NCBI GenBank assembly: GCA_024233005.1
Contig: JACKQE010000015.1
Coordinates: 1 to 64,000 of the forward strand
Length of the DNA: 64,000 bases
Direction of reading: 5' to 3'
From: Akkermansiaceae bacterium
GTDB lineage: Bacteria > Verrucomicrobiota > Verrucomicrobiia > Verrucomicrobiales > DEV007
The first letter of the stretch is position 1; every line of letters begins with the position of its first letter. Of this stretch, positions 1-8,779 are shown one piece after another. The translations under genes and the position numbers were made by a program. Under the pieces are notes generated by a model. The model ran no database searches. It worked only from the letters and a program-made list of their open reading frames with translations, and had not been told where the DNA came from.

Positions 1-377
1 GTCCGCCGCTTGACGTCGCCTCGCTTTTGGAGAGATATTTCACCCCACAACCCAACTGCTCCAGACTCACCTTACCCGTGGGCCAATGTGGGTAGTACGA
101 CCAGTGGCCACTAGTCTGATCGCAAGTCGATTAGGCTCGAAGGAAAGTGCCTGGCGTGGTGGGGTCCACGCTATTTGCGGGATTTGTCGGTTTTGCCCTG
201 TTGCTTTGGGCGCCAGGCCAAGTGATGGGGGAATGGCACCAAATTCGGTGATCGCTCCCGAGGAGGTCGACATTCCCCAAAACGGGAGATTGAAGATTCC
301 GAGAATGGCCCTCTTTTTGGCCCGCTCCTTTTTAGATGGCCGGCCAAAAAATCGCTTAACCCATTGATACTAAAAGA
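1..377. other. Stretch without a recognisable gene
   Basis: Short open frames exist on both strands here (about 93 codons on the plus strand, 68 on the minus strand), but neither has a recognisable domain, signal peptide or ribosome binding site, and they overlap each other antisense. I see no RNA gene or repeat either. It may be the edge of a gene that lies outside the window or plain intergenic DNA. Confidence 0.4.
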
Positions 378-450
<73 letters not shown>

Positions 451-772
451 TTATAAAATGGAGCCGAAGGGAATTTCCTTCACTAGACAACAAGCCAATA
501 GCGATCACCCCAGTTTCCGGATAGGTCAATGGAGGATTCGCTCCGGCACAAATTTCAGGTAAATTCTCAAAATTCAGAAATTCTCATCGGCGAAGCGCGA
601 ATTTTTAGAATTTTCTGGACATGATTCACGAATCGTGGAATAATGCCCTTGTTGTTGAAAAAGGAAGTCTGAAGACTTCAGGAAATTTCAGTAGTTGGTT
701 GTTGTTGTAAATTGCGCGAAACGAAAGAGGCACTTCTGAGCAGTGCTTCTTCCAAAGCGTCCAAGCCTCGAG
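451..772. other. AT-richer intergenic region upstream of the tRNA
   Basis: No credible coding frame. The stretch is visibly richer in A and T than its surroundings and presumably holds the promoter of the minus-strand tRNA. It contains a short hyphenated palindrome at 627-637 (CACGA-A-TCGTG) and a perfect 7-bp inverted repeat at 664-679, listed separately. Confidence 0.5.
664..679. repeat. Perfect 7-bp inverted repeat
   Basis: GAAGTCT and AGACTTC are separated by only two bases. A two-base loop is too tight for a good RNA hairpin, so a protein binding site is more plausible than a terminator. No regulator is known for it. Confidence 0.3.
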
Positions 773-806
773 AAAAACCCCTCACCCTAACAGGTGAGGG
801 GTTTTT
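773..806 (-). terminator. Rho-independent terminator for the ceramidase-like gene
   Basis: A 14-bp perfect stem (773-786 with 793-806) has a 6-base loop. Read on the minus strand it ends in a run of five T. It lies 27 bases beyond the stop codon of the minus-strand gene at 833. The arms are A/T-flanked on both sides, so it could work in either direction. Confidence 0.85.
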
Positions 807-832
807 CATTGTTGGCATCTTCTACGGAGCCA

Positions 833-2986
833 TCAATGAATAGATATTTCACCGATTTCGGCTTTGTTCAGGGCTCTTGGAAATATGGAAATCTCATCCA
901 AGCGACCTTCCCAGCCATCAGTCCCGTCAGCCCGTCCTCCGATCATGATTTGATCCAGACCTGGAGGAAAATCGGCCATTTCTTTGGCTGAGATTTCCGG
1001 CTCTTCGGAACCATTGAGGTAAACGCTGACGTCCTCTCCTTGGCGAACCATTACCACCTGGATCCAAGACCATCTCGGAATCTCACTTCGACCTTCGTGC
1101 AGGACACCAGACCGGCCATGCTGAAAGACCAATCGTCCGGGCCCCTTCCGGCCTGCCGTTCCGGCGATCCCAAGGTGGTCTCCGGCGTCACTGACGACAT
1201 GGGACCGGTCGCGGGAAAAGCACCAACCGGCAATGCCACGGGCTTCGTTGGGCATGCCGTTCCAAAGCCAGAGGCTGATCGTGTAATCGCTCGGCAGATT
1301 CGGAAGGGTGGCGAGAACCCGGCCTCCGGCAAAATGTGCCGCCCGGTTTGTTTCTCCGGGAACTGAAAAATGGGCGGAATCAGGCCCCTCCAAATAAAAC
1401 AATACCCCGGGCTCATATATGGCATCGTGGCTTCCGATGACATCGCCCGCTCGCGGACCTGCCGTCTCATCAAGACGCCAATAGGCCGCAGGCTTGAGGT
1501 CGAGGACTCGACGGGCCAGCGGACCAGCCGTGAAGCGAAAATCTTTGCGGGGCTTTTCAGCCACTTTCTCCAACAACTGGATGTCCGTCTCTGCAATACG
1601 GGGTTCGGCACTTTCTTCGAGCCCTGCTGTTCTGGCCGGCCAGGTGTTGTATCCACCGAGAGCGTGTTGCTCAGGCGGTGGAATGTAACCTTCCGCACCG
1701 TTGGCCAATTCGATGACCATGGTCCCGGCGAGCGGCGAGACGGATTTGATTTTCAATCCTGTCAGGGCATAGGTTTCATTGGGCGTGGTCGCGATTCCAA
1801 AGTCACCGATCCGCAATGCCTGCAGGATCAATTCCGTTTGCTGTTTTTCGTTGAGGAGGATGGCCTCTCTGGCATAAATTTGTTCGGTGTTCGTGGGCTG
1901 GCCATCGGGAAGGCTGTCCACCAGACGGTGCGCCCATTCCAAACGTTGTTTGTCGGGCAGCCGGTAGCGCAGGGGCAGTTTCGTTTCCTCCATCGCCAAG
2001 GTGATGTCGCTCCGGTAGGTGATGTCGCCCAAAGCCTTCAGGGCAATGGCGAGCATTCCATCGGTATAACTCTCAATGGTCTGTGGATTTTCTTTGGGAG
2101 GGGCGGGCTTGGCATAGTCCCTGAGATAAATGTCCCCGCTGCATCCATGGGACATGATCCCAACAAAGGGGGATTTGCCCGGGGCCGCCTCCGGAACGAG
2201 CCGCCTTTTCAACCCTTCACAGAACAATCCGAAGTAGTCGGCACTGATGGCCTTGTCGCCAAAATAGTGCATCGAGAAGTTGGCCAGGACAGCCAGGGGG
2301 CGGTCGTCAATCCCCCGGAAGGCCAACAGGGTGAGATCGGGGTCCTCGGGACCAGAGGGACCGGTGGCGTCCTCGCTGAGGAATCCCGGATGCATGTTGG
2401 CACGGACGGTGGGGTTGCCGAAGGGATCGAGATTCACCCTGTCTGAGCGTCGCACCCATCTGCGAAGAGCTGTGAAGTCAGGCGCCTGGGCCACCGTCCA
2501 GCCGAACTGGGCGGGCTCCAGTGCGGCTTGCGAAGCGGCGACAGCCTCCACCAATTTTGTCTTCAGATGGGGGACGTAGGTTTCGTCGGCATTGACCCCC
2601 AGGCAGCCCATGCAGGACGGTGCGGAGTGTGCGTGCGTGGCCGAAATAAGAAGTCTGGAGGCGGGAATTCCCGTTTTTTGGCTGGCCTCGGCTTTTACTT
2701 CATCCAGCAAGGTGCGGGGCATCATGCAAGTGTCGACCACCACTATAGCAAGGGTGATCTTTCCGTCGTCCAAACAGAGGGCCCGCGCGTTGACCGGCGT
2801 TTTGATCTCGGAAACGCTTTTGGGGAGCATGTTCCCATTGATTAGAACTGGAAGCTTGACCGGACTGACATCCACCACTGCCGCTCCTGCCCGGAACTCT
2901 GCCCGGCTTTGGGACTGGAGCGCAAGCAGGATAATTCCGGCTGACAACCAGAGCAATATGCGGGAACCGGAGCGAATATTTGTCAT
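833..2986 (-). CDS. Secreted neutral ceramidase-like protein with C-terminal LamG-like domain
   Basis: This is a 717-residue exported protein. Residues 1-30 form a signal peptide (hydrophobic run LLWLSAGIILLALQ). Residues about 30-440 resemble the neutral/alkaline non-lysosomal ceramidase N-terminal domain: it begins with a GAAVVDVSP-type motif, has the SATHAHSAPS segment that in this family supplies metal-binding histidines, and later an NFSMHYFGD segment. Family members hydrolyse ceramide, but in this phylum most are uncharacterised and the substrate is unknown. Residues about 515-705 look like a LamG/concanavalin-A-like jelly roll (AAYWRLDETAG, DYTISLWL, GRLDEISIFPRAL), which usually binds carbohydrate or surface ligands. 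The gene stands alone, divergent from the ompH-like gene across a 260-base intergenic region, and is followed by a strong terminator. Domain calls are confident; enzymatic function is inferred. Confidence 0.8.
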   Translation of the reverse strand: MTNIRSGSRILLWLSAGIILLALQSQSRAEFRAGAAVVDVSPVKLPVLINGNMLPKSVSEIKTPVNARALCLDDGKITLAIVVVDTCMMPRTLLDEVKAEASQKTGIPASRLLISATHAHSAPSCMGCLGVNADETYVPHLKTKLVEAVAASQAALEPAQFGWTVAQAPDFTALRRWVRRSDRVNLDPFGNPTVRANMHPGFLSEDATGPSGPEDPDLTLLAFRGIDDRPLAVLANFSMHYFGDKAISADYFGLFCEGLKRRLVPEAAPGKSPFVGIMSHGCSGDIYLRDYAKPAPPKENPQTIESYTDGMLAIALKALGDITYRSDITLAMEETKLPLRYRLPDKQRLEWAHRLVDSLPDGQPTNTEQIYAREAILLNEKQQTELILQALRIGDFGIATTPNETYALTGLKIKSVSPLAGTMVIELANGAEGYIPPPEQHALGGYNTWPARTAGLEESAEPRIAETDIQLLEKVAEKPRKDFRFTAGPLARRVLDLKPAAYWRLDETAGPRAGDVIGSHDAIYEPGVLFYLEGPDSAHFSVPGETNRAAHFAGGRVLATLPNLPSDYTISLWLWNGMPNEARGIAGWCFSRDRSHVVSDAGDHLGIAGTAGRKGPGRLVFQHGRSGVLHEGRSEIPRWSWIQVVMVRQGEDVSVYLNGSEEPEISAKEMADFPPGLDQIMIGGRADGTDGWEGRLDEISIFPRALNKAEIGEISIH

Positions 2987-3246
2987 GACCTTGGTAACGG
3001 AATAACGATGCTAAAGGAATGCGCGGTGGGCGAACAATGACGGATCCGCGCTACTGGGATCTTTTTTGGGTCACATGATCCAGAGGTGAGGCAAGAATAT
3101 GGAATGCTCTTTGGTTCAAATGACCCCAATCTTTGGAATCAGTGAGAAAATCGGGGTTTTGGCGGTTTTTCTTGCCAAACGACGTAGAAACCGGATAGAG
3201 TCAGCCTCTTCCCTCAATCCCGGAATAAACCAAGGTTAATTATTCA

Positions 3247-3888
3247 ATGAAAAACAAGAAATATCATATTTCCCCCTTCCTTTCGATGGCTGCCGTGGTG
3301 TTGCTCGGCACTGTTGACAGCCGCGCCCAAGGCAATGGCGAGACCGCCATCGTGGATGTGGACATCGTAGCGAAGGAGTTGGGGATTTCCCAGGCACTCG
3401 AGGACGAGTTGAAGGCCATGGAGACCAATATCAACACCCAGCTCAAAGACGCCCAGAACAAACTCCAGGCGCAATTCGATGCTGAAAAAGAAAAGGCCGG
3501 CGCAAATCCGACTGACGAGCAAAAAAATCAGCTCGCGGGATTGAACCGCGGCATGACTCAAAACCTCCTGGCTGCGCGGGATAAAGCCCAGGCGGCAATC
3601 AACCAAACCAGGGTGGGGCGTATTGTCCAGTTCCGTGACAAGGTCAAAGGCTACGCTCTGAAAGCGGCCAAGGCTAAAGGATTCAAGGTGGTCATCGTGA
3701 AATCCGAATTGGTGCTCGACTACGATCCTTCAGTGGACGTATCCATCGATATTGCCAAGCTCATGAAAGCTGATGGCGTAACCCCGGAAAACGTCTGGCC
3801 CAAAGTGGCCCCCGCACCAACCCCTGCGGCTGGCGCAGTCCCCGCAGCAGGGGCGACGGGTGCGGTTCCCGCCAAGCCAAATCCTTGA
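3247..3888 (+). CDS. OmpH/Skp-family periplasmic chaperone-like protein
   Basis: This 213-residue protein starts with a signal peptide (about 1-27, cleavage after SRAQ). The mature part begins with an IVDVDIVAKE strand, as OmpH/Skp proteins do, followed by a long charged helical segment (about 45-130) and a return to strands (FKVVIVKSELVLDY). Known Skp proteins are trimeric periplasmic holdases that carry unfolded outer-membrane proteins. The C-terminal 35 residues are a low-complexity Ala/Pro/Gly tail that is not typical of Skp. A Skp-like gene just ahead of an Omp85-superfamily gene (4114) fits a role in outer-membrane protein delivery. A terminator at 3921-3962 separates the two, so they may be transcribed independently. 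The divergent 260-base region upstream presumably holds the promoter. Confidence 0.75.
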   Translation: MKNKKYHISPFLSMAAVVLLGTVDSRAQGNGETAIVDVDIVAKELGISQALEDELKAMETNINTQLKDAQNKLQAQFDAEKEKAGANPTDEQKNQLAGLNRGMTQNLLAARDKAQAAINQTRVGRIVQFRDKVKGYALKAAKAKGFKVVIVKSELVLDYDPSVDVSIDIAKLMKADGVTPENVWPKVAPAPTPAAGAVPAAGATGAVPAKPNP

Positions 3889-3920
3889 TCGAGCCTGGCT
3901 TTGTCCAATGCAGAATGTGT

Positions 3921-3962
3921 GGCCGTGTTCCATTGCCATTGGCCTTGGAACACGGCCTTTTT
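3921..3962 (+). terminator. Rho-independent terminator after the ompH-like gene
   Basis: A perfect 12-bp stem, GGCCGTGTTCCA at 3921-3932 with its complement at 3946-3957, is followed by five T. It lies 32 bases after the stop codon at 3888. Confidence 0.85.
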
Positions 3963-4113
3963 GCGCCCAGGCAACGCTGGCTTACTTACGTTTCAGAACC
4001 GCGAAAAAGTTTCAATGTGCGAAAGAAAAACTTGACGAAGGGCTCGGTCTGCTCTGTTCTAGCGAGTTGTATGAAACCCTTCCAACGGATGGGGGGATAG
4101 ATTTTCCAAACAG

Positions 4114-6231
4114 GTGATGATGAAAACCGAATCGAATCGGCGAATGGTGCGGATGGTGCTCTCAGGAGTGATCTTGGTGGGGCTTTGCGGCGGGGGGAGA
4201 TCGCTTTTGGGGCAGGATTTGGATCTGCCGCCGATTCCGAACCTCGAGCAACAACCCAAGGCCAATGCCCTCCAGCGATTGCTGCAGAGGACTCCTGAGC
4301 CCAAGAAACGTGAGCCCATCCAGCTCAAGGATTCTGGCCGGAAAGCCTATTACACGCCCAACGAAGTCCGCTATGCGCCAGAAACGCCTACCGGCGGTCG
4401 GTTGCGGGCGTACGGAACCACTTCCCGCTATTCGGTCAATGGTGCCACGGTTTATTCCGGTGAGACTCAGGAAAGCGCCGGACTCCGCTGGCTCAAACAG
4501 GGAGCAAGCCCCAATTCGAGCGACCCTGCCGCTGGTTCCAAATTTGATTGGCGCAATCCGTTTCAGGCCAATTCCGACAGTGGGGTGGCAGTTTCCGACA
4601 TTCAAAATATTGGTGATGTCAGTGGTGACATCCAAGCTTCCGGTGTGGATCAATCCATGGCCAGCGAAGAGCCAATTCTTTCCTATCTGAGCGGTATCGT
4701 GCTGATCCCGAGGGCTCTTGACATCAAGCGCCGCACCGGAGTGCAGGGCATTGTGAATGAAGGCGTCATTCTTCCCCCCAAGGTCGAAAAAGCCCTCCAA
4801 CCGCACCTTGGTCAGCCGATGTCCATGGCTTCGCTGAACCGATTGGTTCGCGCGGCGATCGTGGCCTACCGCAGCAGTGACATGCCGGTGGTGGATGTGT
4901 TGGTTCCCGAGCAGGAGGTTTCCACCGGGGTTTTGCAGTTGGTCGTGATTGAAGGGCGTCTCGGCGAAGTGCTCGTTGAAGGAGCCAAGCGCAGCAGTGA
5001 AACCCAGCTTCGCAAGTCGATCCGGTTGGGACAAGGCGACATCCTCAAGGAAAGCGTCCTCACACAGGATCTGGCCTACCTCAACAAGAATCCGTTCCGC
5101 AGAGTGGACCTGATCTACAGTCCTGGTGCCGATTACGGGGTCACCGACCTTATTCTTCGCACGGAAGAGCTGAACCCGATCATGTTTTACACTGCTTATG
5201 AAAACAGTGGAACCGAAGTGTTGGGCGAAGATCGGTTCCTTGCCGGGGTCAACTGGGCGGGACCCTTTTTCTTCCCTGATGACACCACTTTGAGCTATCA
5301 ATACACGCTCGGATTGAACAACCCCGACATCGAAGGCCACACTGGGGTTCTGACCTCCTTGCTGCCTTGGCGCCATCAGTTGACCGTGTTGGGTGCCTAT
5401 GTCTACAGCAAGGCCTTGATTGATGTGGATGGCGAGGAACTTGTCACGGGTGGTGCCAACCAGCAATACAGTGCCCGGTATGCGATTCCTTTGCGAACCT
5501 TCAGCAGCCTTTCCCAAGAGTTGGAACTTGGCTTCGACTACAAGTCCAGTGGCAGCAATCTGGCCTTTGGCGGCACGGAGGTTTTCGACACCACCACCGA
5601 GATTTATCAGTTCAGCGCCGGGTATAACGTGACTCAGCGGGACAAACTTGGCACCACCAAACTGGATACCGAGTTTGTCTGGAGTCCGGGTGGCTTCGGT
5701 GCCGGCAACAGCGAGGAGGCCTTTGCCAGCCAGCGTGCCGGAGCAGGTCCTGACTACATGTATGGCCGGGCAGCCTTGGAACGCAACAACGCCCTGATCG
5801 GTCAGTGGACGTTGGTGGGCCGTGTGGAAGGTCAGGCCTCCAATAGCAACCTGCTTTCCAGCGAGCAGTTGGGAGCCGGTGGTTTCGATTCGGTGCGCGG
5901 ATTCGAGCAGCGGGCAGTGCGTGGAGACCAAGGCGTAGTGGTCAGTGTCGAAGTGCGCGCCCCGGCGGTGTCGCCGGCCAAGCTCTTGGGCTTTTACCGC
6001 GCCAGAGACGCCATGGTCCCGTTGGTGTTCTTCGACTACGGTCATCTCTCCAACAGCGAAAAATTGCCGGGTGAGCCTGATATCAACATTAGCAGCACGG
6101 GCTTTGGCTTCCGCTACCAGCTGGATGACAACTTCTCCCTTCGGTTTGACTATGGTTGGCAGCTCGGGGAAAGCGGATTCGAAGACGGCGAAGACAGCCG
6201 CTTCCATATTGGAGCACGCGCCGTTTATTGA
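4114..6231 (+). CDS. ShlB/FhaC/HecB-type outer-membrane translocator (Omp85 superfamily)
   Basis: This 705-residue protein has a signal peptide at about 1-34. A long polar linker (about 35-180) follows, then POTRA-like repeats (about 190-350, including a GVILPPKVEKAL segment and a VVIEGRLGEVLVEG strand typical of POTRA_2/ShlB). The rest is a predicted 16-strand beta barrel ending in an aromatic residue (GARAVY), as outer-membrane proteins do. The motif GGFDSVRGFEQR around residue 590 matches the conserved loop-6 VRGY/F motif of TpsB/Omp85 barrels. Relatives secrete large TpsA proteins (type Vb secretion) or insert outer-membrane proteins. No TpsA-like partner is visible nearby. Start choice is between two adjacent ATGs at 4114 and 4117. 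Confidence 0.85.
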   Translation: MMMKTESNRRMVRMVLSGVILVGLCGGGRSLLGQDLDLPPIPNLEQQPKANALQRLLQRTPEPKKREPIQLKDSGRKAYYTPNEVRYAPETPTGGRLRAYGTTSRYSVNGATVYSGETQESAGLRWLKQGASPNSSDPAAGSKFDWRNPFQANSDSGVAVSDIQNIGDVSGDIQASGVDQSMASEEPILSYLSGIVLIPRALDIKRRTGVQGIVNEGVILPPKVEKALQPHLGQPMSMASLNRLVRAAIVAYRSSDMPVVDVLVPEQEVSTGVLQLVVIEGRLGEVLVEGAKRSSETQLRKSIRLGQGDILKESVLTQDLAYLNKNPFRRVDLIYSPGADYGVTDLILRTEELNPIMFYTAYENSGTEVLGEDRFLAGVNWAGPFFFPDDTTLSYQYTLGLNNPDIEGHTGVLTSLLPWRHQLTVLGAYVYSKALIDVDGEELVTGGANQQYSARYAIPLRTFSSLSQELELGFDYKSSGSNLAFGGTEVFDTTTEIYQFSAGYNVTQRDKLGTTKLDTEFVWSPGGFGAGNSEEAFASQRAGAGPDYMYGRAALERNNALIGQWTLVGRVEGQASNSNLLSSEQLGAGGFDSVRGFEQRAVRGDQGVVVSVEVRAPAVSPAKLLGFYRARDAMVPLVFFDYGHLSNSEKLPGEPDINISSTGFGFRYQLDDNFSLRFDYGWQLGESGFEDGEDSRFHIGARAVY

Positions 6232-6274
6232 CGCTGGGCTTGCAGACCGCCTTGGTGGTTCGCTGGAACGTTTG

Positions 6275-6311
6275 ACCGGAGAGTTCGAGGACTCTCCGGT
6301 TTTGTTTTTTC
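6275..6311 (+). terminator. Rho-independent terminator after the ShlB-type gene
   Basis: ACCGGAGAGT (6275-6284) pairs with ACTCTCCGGT (6291-6300) over a 6-base loop, followed by TTTGTTTTTT. It lies about 45 bases past the stop codon at 6231. Confidence 0.85.
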
Positions 6312-6414
6312 AGCGTCCACGATGGGAGCCATCCGAACTTCATTCAGGTTTCCCCAAGGTCGCCGTGGAAAACCGCTTTATTCCAAGAAGCCTGTGGTGG
6401 ATGGTTTCAGAAAT

Positions 6415-6789
6415 ATGAGCAACGCATCTGAACATTCTGAAAACGGCAGGGCCTTGATTCGGCTTGCCGCGGGGGTTCTCTTTTTAGGCGTTCTCCTAGG
6501 GGCTTTCGGAGCCCATGGCTTTCATGATCTTCTGGCTTCCAGAGACAGGATTCCCACGTGGAATACCGCCGTGCTCTATCATCTTGTCCATGGAGTGGCC
6601 CTATTGGTGCTGGGGGCCACTGTGCCATCGGCCAAGGGAGTGTGGTGGTCGTTGTTGACGGGAATTATCCTGTTTTCCGGCAGCCTGTATCTCTTGTGTC
6701 TCACTGGGATGAATTGGCTCGGTGCCGTGACCCCTCTGGGGGGACTCAGTTTTCTGATCGGTTGGGGATGGTTGGCGCTGCGGCGGTGA
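6415..6789 (+). CDS. DUF423 small membrane protein
   Basis: A 124-residue protein with four predicted transmembrane helices. The first contains the LGAFGAHG motif that marks the DUF423 (YgdD-like) family, and a LYHLVHG segment follows in the second helix. Function is unknown in this family. The internal ATG at 6415 is chosen because it starts just before the conserved first helix; the open frame extends further upstream, through the preceding terminator, without a plausible start. It lies 34 bases ahead of obg in the same direction. Confidence 0.8.
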   Translation: MSNASEHSENGRALIRLAAGVLFLGVLLGAFGAHGFHDLLASRDRIPTWNTAVLYHLVHGVALLVLGATVPSAKGVWWSLLTGIILFSGSLYLLCLTGMNWLGAVTPLGGLSFLIGWGWLALRR

Positions 6790-6823
6790 AATAGGAGCGG
6801 GTTCGTATTGAAATAACCACATT

Positions 6824-7807
6824 ATGTTTGTCGATCATGTCAGGATTTTTGCCAAAGCGGGAGATGGCGGCAATGGCTCAGCCAGCCTACGGCGCGAGAA
6901 GTTCAAACCCAAAGGTGGCCCTGATGGCGGCGATGGGGGCAACGGCGGCGATGTCGTGCTGGAAGTCGATGTGCATACCGACAACCTGAAACCGTTTTTT
7001 TACAGCCCAAGCTACAAGGCCGAGTCCGGTAAGCCGGGGGGATCGCGAAATAAAACCGGAAAGTCCGGAAAGCATCTCGTGCTGAAGGTACCGGTGGGCA
7101 CTTTGGTTTACCGCGCGGAGCCGCCTGCTGTCCACCGGAAGGCAGAATTGGAGCCGGAAGAAAGTGCCGCTTGGGATGACACGCTGGATGATTCCGGCAA
7201 CGAAGAAGCCGAAATGTCCGATGTGGAGACTCCTGCCGAGGAACTCCTTTCCGAAACCGCCCGGAAAAATCTCCAAAAAGGGCTGGATGAGCGAGGTGTC
7301 CCAATGGGAGAGCTGGTGGCAGATCTGACCACGCCCGGGCAACGGTTTGTCCTCGCGGCAGGAGGTCGGGGAGGGAAGGGGAACTGGAATTTCCGCAGCC
7401 CCACAAATCAGGCCCCGGTGGAATTCACACCAGGCACGGAGGGAGAAAACGGATGGTTTTACTTTGAGCTCCGCCGCATCGCTGACGTAGGGCTGGTGGG
7501 ATTTCCCAACGCCGGCAAATCGACCCTGCTCCGCGCGATTTCGGCGGCCCGCCCCAAAGTGGCCCCTTATCCATTCACCACGCTTCAACCCATGGTCGGG
7601 GTGGTGGAGTTTCCGGGATTTTACCGGGCCACGGTCGCCGACATTCCCGGACTGATTGAAGGGGCCCACGCGGATGTGGGCTTGGGGCATGAGTTCTTGA
7701 GGCTATATACTTCGGTGCAAAATTTCTTTGTGGTGGACCTTGGAGGCGTGGACGGAGGGACCCAATTTCCGACATCGAGACACTGCGCCGGAGATCAAAC
7801 TCTATGA
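6824..7807 (+). CDS. obg: GTPase Obg/CgtA, 3' part out of frame
   Basis: Obg is an essential ribosome-associated GTPase. The glycine-rich Obg fold starts at once (FVDHVRIFAKAGDGGNG), and the G domain follows with G1 GFPNAGKS (226-233), the G2 threonines (about 252-253) and G3 DIPG (273-276). After about residue 294 the frame drifts: the sequence switches between all three frames to about 8028, so the NKxD and SAE motifs are encoded but not in this frame. The usual cause is base-calling or consensus error. A second oddity is an acidic insertion of about 60 residues (roughly 99-163) inside the Obg fold, between GTLVYRAE and GELVADLT, where most Obg proteins have a short loop. It lies downstream of the DUF423 gene. 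Confidence 0.85.
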   Translation: MFVDHVRIFAKAGDGGNGSASLRREKFKPKGGPDGGDGGNGGDVVLEVDVHTDNLKPFFYSPSYKAESGKPGGSRNKTGKSGKHLVLKVPVGTLVYRAEPPAVHRKAELEPEESAAWDDTLDDSGNEEAEMSDVETPAEELLSETARKNLQKGLDERGVPMGELVADLTTPGQRFVLAAGGRGGKGNWNFRSPTNQAPVEFTPGTEGENGWFYFELRRIADVGLVGFPNAGKSTLLRAISAARPKVAPYPFTTLQPMVGVVEFPGFYRATVADIPGLIEGAHADVGLGHEFLRLYTSVQNFFVVDLGGVDGGTQFPTSRHCAGDQTL

Positions 7808-8028
7808 TGAAGAATTGGCCGCACGAAAAGTGGTTGATCGTACGGCCAACAAAATCGACCTCGGAATCGGACGCCAACCTTAAAGCCCTCAAAACAGATT
7901 CGCGCGGATCGAGATCATTCCTGATCCCAGCGGAAATCGAGGAAGGCATCGATGTTCTGAAAGAAAAAGCTTCAGGGCCTGCGGCACAGCGGCCTGCGAC
8001 TAGTTCCACACGGGTTGCGGAAACGTAA
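7804..8028 (+). pseudogene. obg: Frame-shifted 3' remainder of obg
   Basis: Between about 7700 and 8028 the expected C-terminal half of the Obg G domain can be pieced together from different frames. Examples are DPISDIETLRR then EIKLYDEELAARK around 7770-7835, ANKID around 7845-7860, SDANLKALK around 7870-7893, and AEIEEGIDVLKEK around 7937-7970. At least five single-base gains or losses are needed in about 300 bases. Surviving residues show no excess of substitutions, which argues for sequence error rather than real decay. Confidence 0.7.
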
Positions 8029-8150
8029 CTCCTCCACAGATTTACCCGGAGGGCATCTGGGACAGACATAGAATGTCCAATTGGAGCCCGCCTGTTCTGG
8101 CGGAGCCAATCGGGCAATTGTTCTGAGCAACTGAATAACAGGTGAATTAG

Positions 8151-8186
8151 AAAGGGCAGTCGCATTTCAGGGGGCGACTGCCCTTT
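8151..8186. terminator. Bidirectional terminator between obg and ftsY
   Basis: A 13-bp perfect stem, 8151-8163 (AAAGGGCAGTCGC) with 8174-8186, has a 10-base loop and A/T ends on both sides. It sits between the convergent obg (+) and ftsY (-) genes. Confidence 0.8.
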
Positions 8187-8193
8187 CGCATTT

Positions 8194-8625
8194 TCAGAGA
8201 ATGTCTGCCACAAAGGAGTGCGGATCGAAAATCTTGAAATCCTCGGCTTTTTCTCCCGTGCCAATGAAGCGGGTCGGCAGGTTCAACTCTTCCCGGATCG
8301 CGACCACACACCCTCCTTTGCCGCTGCCGTCGAGTTTGGTCACAATCAAGCCCGTCAGATCCATGGCGGCATTGAATTGCCGGGCCTGCGCCAGGGCGTT
8401 GCCTCCCGTGGTCGCGTCCACCACCAGCAATCTTTCATGCGGGGAGGTCTCGTCCAGTTTGGCAAGGGAGCGGCGGACCTTTTTCAATTCCTCCATGAGA
8501 TTGTGGCGGGTGTGAAGGCGACCGGCGGTGTCACAAAGAACAAAATCATACTTCTCCCGAACCGCACGATCATGGGCACTGTAGCAGACCGCCGCGGGAT
8601 CGGATTCATATTTGCCAGCCACCAC
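8194..8625 (-). CDS. ftsY: Signal recognition particle receptor FtsY, C-terminal part
   Basis: This frame encodes the last 143 residues of the FtsY GTPase: the G3 motif DTAGR, then LLVVDATTG, the G4 motif TKLDG, and the closing FIGTGEKAEDFKIFDP segment. All are diagnostic of FtsY rather than Ffh. FtsY docks SRP-ribosome complexes at the membrane. The first methionine of this frame is not a real start, because the preceding coding sequence continues in other frames at 8626-8779. It lies directly downstream of nusB on the minus strand and ends at a strong terminator. Confidence 0.85.
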   Translation of the reverse strand: MVAGKYESDPAAVCYSAHDRAVREKYDFVLCDTAGRLHTRHNLMEELKKVRRSLAKLDETSPHERLLVVDATTGGNALAQARQFNAAMDLTGLIVTKLDGSGKGGCVVAIREELNLPTRFIGTGEKAEDFKIFDPHSFVADIL

Positions 8626-8779
8626 GGGGACATCAAGCCGTTCCCCAGTGTTGCACGTGCCGATGGCGGCCGCCCGAAAGGTGTCAGCCGCGCCAGAATG
8701 ACGCGGTGCCCTGATTTTTCAGCATGAAGGCCAACTTGGCAGTGCTGGTGGTCTTACCAACCCCGTTGACACCTGGAAA

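Noticed and set aside
1370..2446. 358-residue plus-strand frame inside the ceramidase-like gene
   Set aside because: A shadow frame of the minus-strand gene with no motif or ribosome binding site.
4162..6207. 681-residue open frame antisense to the ShlB-type gene
   Set aside because: It is a codon-composition shadow of the translocator, with no domain, start signal or signal peptide, and the plus-strand frame has clear POTRA and barrel motifs.
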